DNA of 6,964 nucleotides from Deltaproteobacteria bacterium (GTDB lineage: Bacteria > Desulfobacterota > G020345765). The DNA lies in NCBI GenBank assembly GCA_030616835.1, contig JAUWWP010000136.1, forward strand, positions 1 through 6,964, in the 5' to 3' direction. The notes below the pieces were generated by a model that was given only the letters and a program-made list of their open reading frames with translations, was not told the DNA's origin and did no database searches. The translations under genes and the position numbers were made by a program. Shown here piece by piece: positions 5,298-6,964 of the stretch; position 1 is the stretch's first letter; each line of letters starts with the position of its first letter.

Positions 5298-5857
5298 GCC
5301 TCATTGATATCTTTACTCTCACCCAACTCCTGGGGTATGGCAGAATGAGTCAGATCTATATCCTCTCCAGGGAGAAAGGTTATGACTCGGTGACTCGGCT
5401 TCTTTCCAGGCCGCCACCAAAAAAGGAGCTTAAGGATTATGAAGCTGATTTAATGAGGGATCCGGATACGGAGGTTGTAACCCTGGGAGTAAGGAAGTCG
5501 CTGGCCCGGGGCTCAAAGAAAAACATCCTGGATCGCCTGGTCCACGACCAGGATCCCCAGGTTATCGGGAACCTGCTAAATAATCCGAAGGTTACCGAAA
5601 AAGAGGTAATTAAGATCGCCTCCCAACGACCGGTCTCAGGGGAGATTTTAAGAATAATCTTTAAGAACAGTAAGTGGATTTCCCGCTATTCTATTAAAAA
5701 AGCCCTGGTACTGAACCCATTTACCCCGACTGATATTTCCCTGGGGTTAATAAATTTTATGCTTGTTCAGGACCTGCGCCAGATCTCCACCGAGGATTCT
5801 ATTCACCCCGATATTATCAAGGCAGCAATAGATTTACTGGAGAGGAAAGGGGGATAG
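5294..5857 (+). CDS. Hypothetical HEAT/LRV-like alpha-helical repeat protein (187 aa)
   Basis: No named family is certain. The 187 residues have no signal peptide or membrane helix. From about residue 48 to 185 the sequence alternates short amphipathic helices with recurring Asp-Pro and Asn-Pro turns: RDPDTEVV (55-62), HDQDPQVI (84-91), NNPKVTEKEV (96-105) and LNPFTPTDIS (140-149). This resembles HEAT or leucine-rich-variant solenoids and suggests a scaffold or protein-binding role. The start is the TTG at 5294, chosen because AGGAGG lies four to five bases upstream and the codon overlaps the stop of the previous gene. The next in-frame ATG (5345) would remove 17 residues and has no comparable site. 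Translation is probably coupled to the 61-aa gene. The gene is convergent with tatA and ends at a shared hairpin (5862-5902). Confidence 0.75.
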   Translation: MSLIDIFTLTQLLGYGRMSQIYILSREKGYDSVTRLLSRPPPKKELKDYEADLMRDPDTEVVTLGVRKSLARGSKKNILDRLVHDQDPQVIGNLLNNPKVTEKEVIKIASQRPVSGEILRIIFKNSKWISRYSIKKALVLNPFTPTDISLGLINFMLVQDLRQISTEDSIHPDIIKAAIDLLERKGG

Positions 5858-5861
5858 GTTT

Positions 5862-5902
5862 ACCCCGTTAGAAATCCTTCTCCGGTAGATTTCTAACGGG
5901 GT
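5862..5902. terminator. Perfect 15-bp hairpin between convergent genes, possible terminator
   Basis: ACCCCGTTAGAAATC (5862-5876) pairs perfectly with 5888-5902 across an 11-base loop. It begins five bases after the solenoid gene's stop, and its right arm ends directly before the tatA stop codon (5903-5905). Downstream on the plus strand is a T-rich but interrupted tract; on the minus strand no T-run follows. It may end plus-strand transcription. A related hairpin lies on the other side of tatA (6130-6166), so it may equally be a dispersed palindromic repeat. Confidence 0.6.
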
Positions 5903-6109
5903 TTACTTCTTACTCTCTTCTTCTTTAGCTTCCTCGTTTTCCTTCTTAGGCGTTATATCAATCTCATCCGGTTCCTTAATGGCTTTCCTGAAGCTTTTGA
6001 TTCCTTTACCCAGGCTACTCCCGATCTCCGGAAGCTTTCCCGCCCCGAAGATAATCAGGATAATTACCAGGACGATTATTAATTCCCAGACTCCTAATCC
6101 TCCAAGCAT
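5903..6109 (-). CDS. tatA: Sec-independent protein translocase subunit TatA/TatE
   Basis: This 68-residue protein has the full TatA plan. A short N-terminus (MLGGLGVWEL) leads to one membrane helix (about 8-22, rich in Ile/Leu/Val). The hinge FGAGKLPEIG (21-30) is followed by an amphipathic helix (SSLGKGIKSFRKAIKE, 31-46) and a charged, Glu/Lys-rich tail. TatA oligomerises to let folded proteins with twin-arginine signals cross the inner membrane, together with TatC and usually TatB. No tatB or tatC is adjacent here; the flanking genes are unrelated, so this is an isolated copy, as often seen outside enterobacteria. The ATG at 6109 is preceded by GGAGGTGG, an excellent ribosome-binding site. 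A promoter at 6187-6214 would give a leader of about 70 bases that contains a hairpin (6130-6166). Its stop abuts the arm of the hairpin at 5862-5902. Confidence 0.95.
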   Translation of the reverse strand: MLGGLGVWELIIVLVIILIIFGAGKLPEIGSSLGKGIKSFRKAIKEPDEIDITPKKENEEAKEEESKK

Positions 6110-6129
6110 TTACCACCTCCATAGACTTT

Positions 6130-6166
6130 ACCCGTTAGAAAGCCCCATCGGAGCTTATAACGGGGT
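6130..6166. repeat. Imperfect hairpin in the tatA leader, related to 5862-5902
   Basis: ACCCGTTAGAAAGC (6130-6143) pairs with GCTTATAACGGGGT (6153-6166) with a small internal loop. The CCCGTTAGAAA and TAACGGGGTTTAC words match those of the hairpin beyond the tatA stop. It lies in the predicted untranslated leader of tatA, about 20 bases before the ribosome-binding site, so it could affect tatA expression or simply be a repeat copy. Confidence 0.6.
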
Positions 6167-6186
6167 TTACTGAACACTCATCCTAT

Positions 6187-6214
6187 ACTATATCTAAATT
6201 GCTCAGAAAATCAA
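6187..6214 (-). promoter_or_regulatory. Possible promoter of tatA
   Basis: On the minus strand, TTGATT (6209-6214) and TATAGT (6187-6192) are separated by 16 bases. Transcription would start near 6180, about 70 bases before the tatA ATG. The -35 box lies within the inverted repeat 6200-6228. Confidence 0.5.
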
Positions 6215-6228
6215 GAATTTTCTGAGCA
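6200..6228. promoter_or_regulatory. 12-bp inverted repeat between divergent promoters, possible operator
   Basis: TGCTCAGAAAAT (6200-6211) and its exact complement at 6217-6228 flank a 5-base centre. It overlaps the predicted -35 of tatA and ends 37 bases before the -35 of the oppF-like gene. A regulator site or a hairpin left from an older terminator are both possible; no T-run is present. Confidence 0.5.
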
Positions 6229-6264
6229 GCCCGGCAATTCTACTTTCTCCTGGATCAGTCTTAC

Positions 6265-6293
6265 TTGACAAAAACTGGGAAAAAATATAATTT
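6265..6293 (+). promoter_or_regulatory. Probable sigma70-type promoter of the oppF/dppF-like gene
   Basis: A perfect TTGACA (6265-6270) is followed by a perfect TATAAT (6286-6291), but with a short 15-base spacer. With the usual 17-base spacing the -10 would be TAATTT (6288-6293). Either gives a start near 6298-6300 and a leader of about 25 bases before the ATG at 6324. Confidence 0.65.
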
Positions 6294-6323
6294 TAGGTAG
6301 AAGATTAGAGCTTATAGGTGAAA

Positions 6324-6964
6324 ATGCACGAAGAACTTCTGGTAATTAAAGGGCTTAAGAAATACTTTCCTCTGCAAAGAGGTTTTTTCTCCCGAGAGGT
6401 TGGCTGGGTTCGGGCAGTAGATGGAGTAACATTCTCCATCTTCAAAGGGGAAACCTTAGGACTGGTGGGAGAGAGTGGGTGCGGTAAATCTACCTTAGGC
6501 CGATCAATTCTACGTTTAATCGAGCCTACCGAGGGAGAGATCCTCTTCGAAGGTAAGGATATCCTAAGATATGACCGAAAAAATTTAAGAAATCTTCGCC
6601 GCCAGATGCAGATTATCTTCCAGGATCCCTTTGCCTCCCTTAACCCTCGAATGACGGTGGGAAGTATCATCGGTGAGGCCTTTACCATTCATAAACTCGC
6701 TTCTGGAAAGGATCGCCGGGAGAAGGTTAGCCGCCTTCTGAAAGAAGTGGGGTTGACGGCCGATGCCGTCAGCAGATATCCCCATGAGTTCAGCGGAGGG
6801 CAAAGACAGCGGATAGGGATTGCCCGAGCCCTGGCTGTCCTCCCGAAACTCATCGTTGCCGACGAGCCGGTCTCCGCCCTGGATGTCTCCATTCAGGCCC
6901 AGATTATTAATCTTATGGTAGAGCTACAGGAAAGATTCGAATTGACCTACCTTTTCATTGCCCA
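6324..6964 (+). CDS. Oligopeptide/dipeptide ABC transporter ATP-binding protein, OppF/DppF type (3' truncated by window edge)
   Basis: The frame is open from the ATG at 6324 to the last base: 213 whole codons of a protein that usually has about 320-330. It is the ATPase of an oligopeptide, dipeptide or nickel importer, acting on the cytoplasmic face of the membrane. Visible in order are Walker A GESGCGKST (49-57), the Q-loop FQDP (Gln100) with FASLNPRMTV after it (typical of OppF/DppF), the signature SGGQRQRIGIARAL (157-170), Walker B LIVADEP (176-182) and the D-loop SALD (184-187). The window stops in LFIA, just before the expected switch His. The N-terminal LKKYFPLQRGFF also fits OppF over OppD. 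The start has AGGTG at 6316-6320. The gene has its own promoter and no partner is visible upstream, so permease, OppD or binding-protein genes would have to lie downstream or elsewhere. Substrate cannot be deduced. Confidence 0.93.
   Translation, partial: MHEELLVIKGLKKYFPLQRGFFSREVGWVRAVDGVTFSIFKGETLGLVGESGCGKSTLGRSILRLIEPTEGEILFEGKDILRYDRKNLRNLRRQMQIIFQDPFASLNPRMTVGSIIGEAFTIHKLASGKDRREKVSRLLKEVGLTADAVSRYPHEFSGGQRQRIGIARALAVLPKLIVADEPVSALDVSIQAQIINLMVELQERFELTYLFIA

Noticed and set aside
6305..6892. Three minus-strand frames opposite the ABC ATPase
   Set aside because: They are shadows of a gene whose Walker A, signature and Walker B motifs are all on the plus strand.

Overview
The window looks like bacterial chromosome from a Gram-negative lineage. 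The best hints are a long protein with an MJ0042-type zinc ribbon, a Pro/Glu-rich linker, one membrane helix and a DUF3426-like C-terminus, and a stand-alone MshEN-domain protein fused to a GAF-like domain. Both architectures are familiar from deltaproteobacterial-type genomes (Desulfobacterota/Myxococcota) and related candidate phyla. Intergenic DNA is rich in short palindromic repeats, as in many uncultured groups. The taxon is an inference of moderate strength. No phage, CRISPR or transposase gene is visible.

Layout. (1) 1-633 (+): 3' part of a signal peptide peptidase SppA with its catalytic serine. (2) 658-1899 (-): the zinc-ribbon/DUF3426 membrane protein, convergent with sppA and with its own sigma70-like promoter. 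(3) 1900-2179: noncoding, with two inverted copies of a palindromic repeat. (4) 2180-2344 (-): a 54-codon zinc-ribbon plus membrane-helix protein with a good promoter. (5) 2345-2787: noncoding divergent control region with a large near-perfect palindrome and two inverted copies of a 19-bp box, one upstream of each divergent promoter. (6) 2788-4107 and 4135-4797 (+): a likely two-gene unit, an MshEN/GAF-like protein followed by an HTH regulator that has the WCX end of the WYL family but lacks the WYL domain. (7) 4798-5111: noncoding, with two more degenerate repeats. (8) 5112-5297 and 5294-5857 (+): two unrecognised genes with a 4-base overlap, the second a probable alpha-helical repeat protein. 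(9) 5903-6109 (-): tatA, bracketed by related hairpins. (10) 6324-end (+): 5' part of an OppF/DppF-type ATPase, divergent from tatA.

How the genes fit together. SppA, TatA, the DUF3426 protein and the Opp ATPase all act at the cell envelope but do not form one pathway. The most coherent unit is 2788-4797, where a possible nucleotide-sensing (degenerate MshEN) and ligand-sensing (GAF-like) protein is probably co-transcribed with a DNA-binding protein. This may be a small signalling pair, and a shared upstream box may link it to the small zinc-ribbon gene. I see no clearly new defence or mobile system. The items most worth checking are the WYL-less regulator, the one-sided loss of a conserved Arg in MshEN, the paired boxes between the divergent promoters, and the repeat families.
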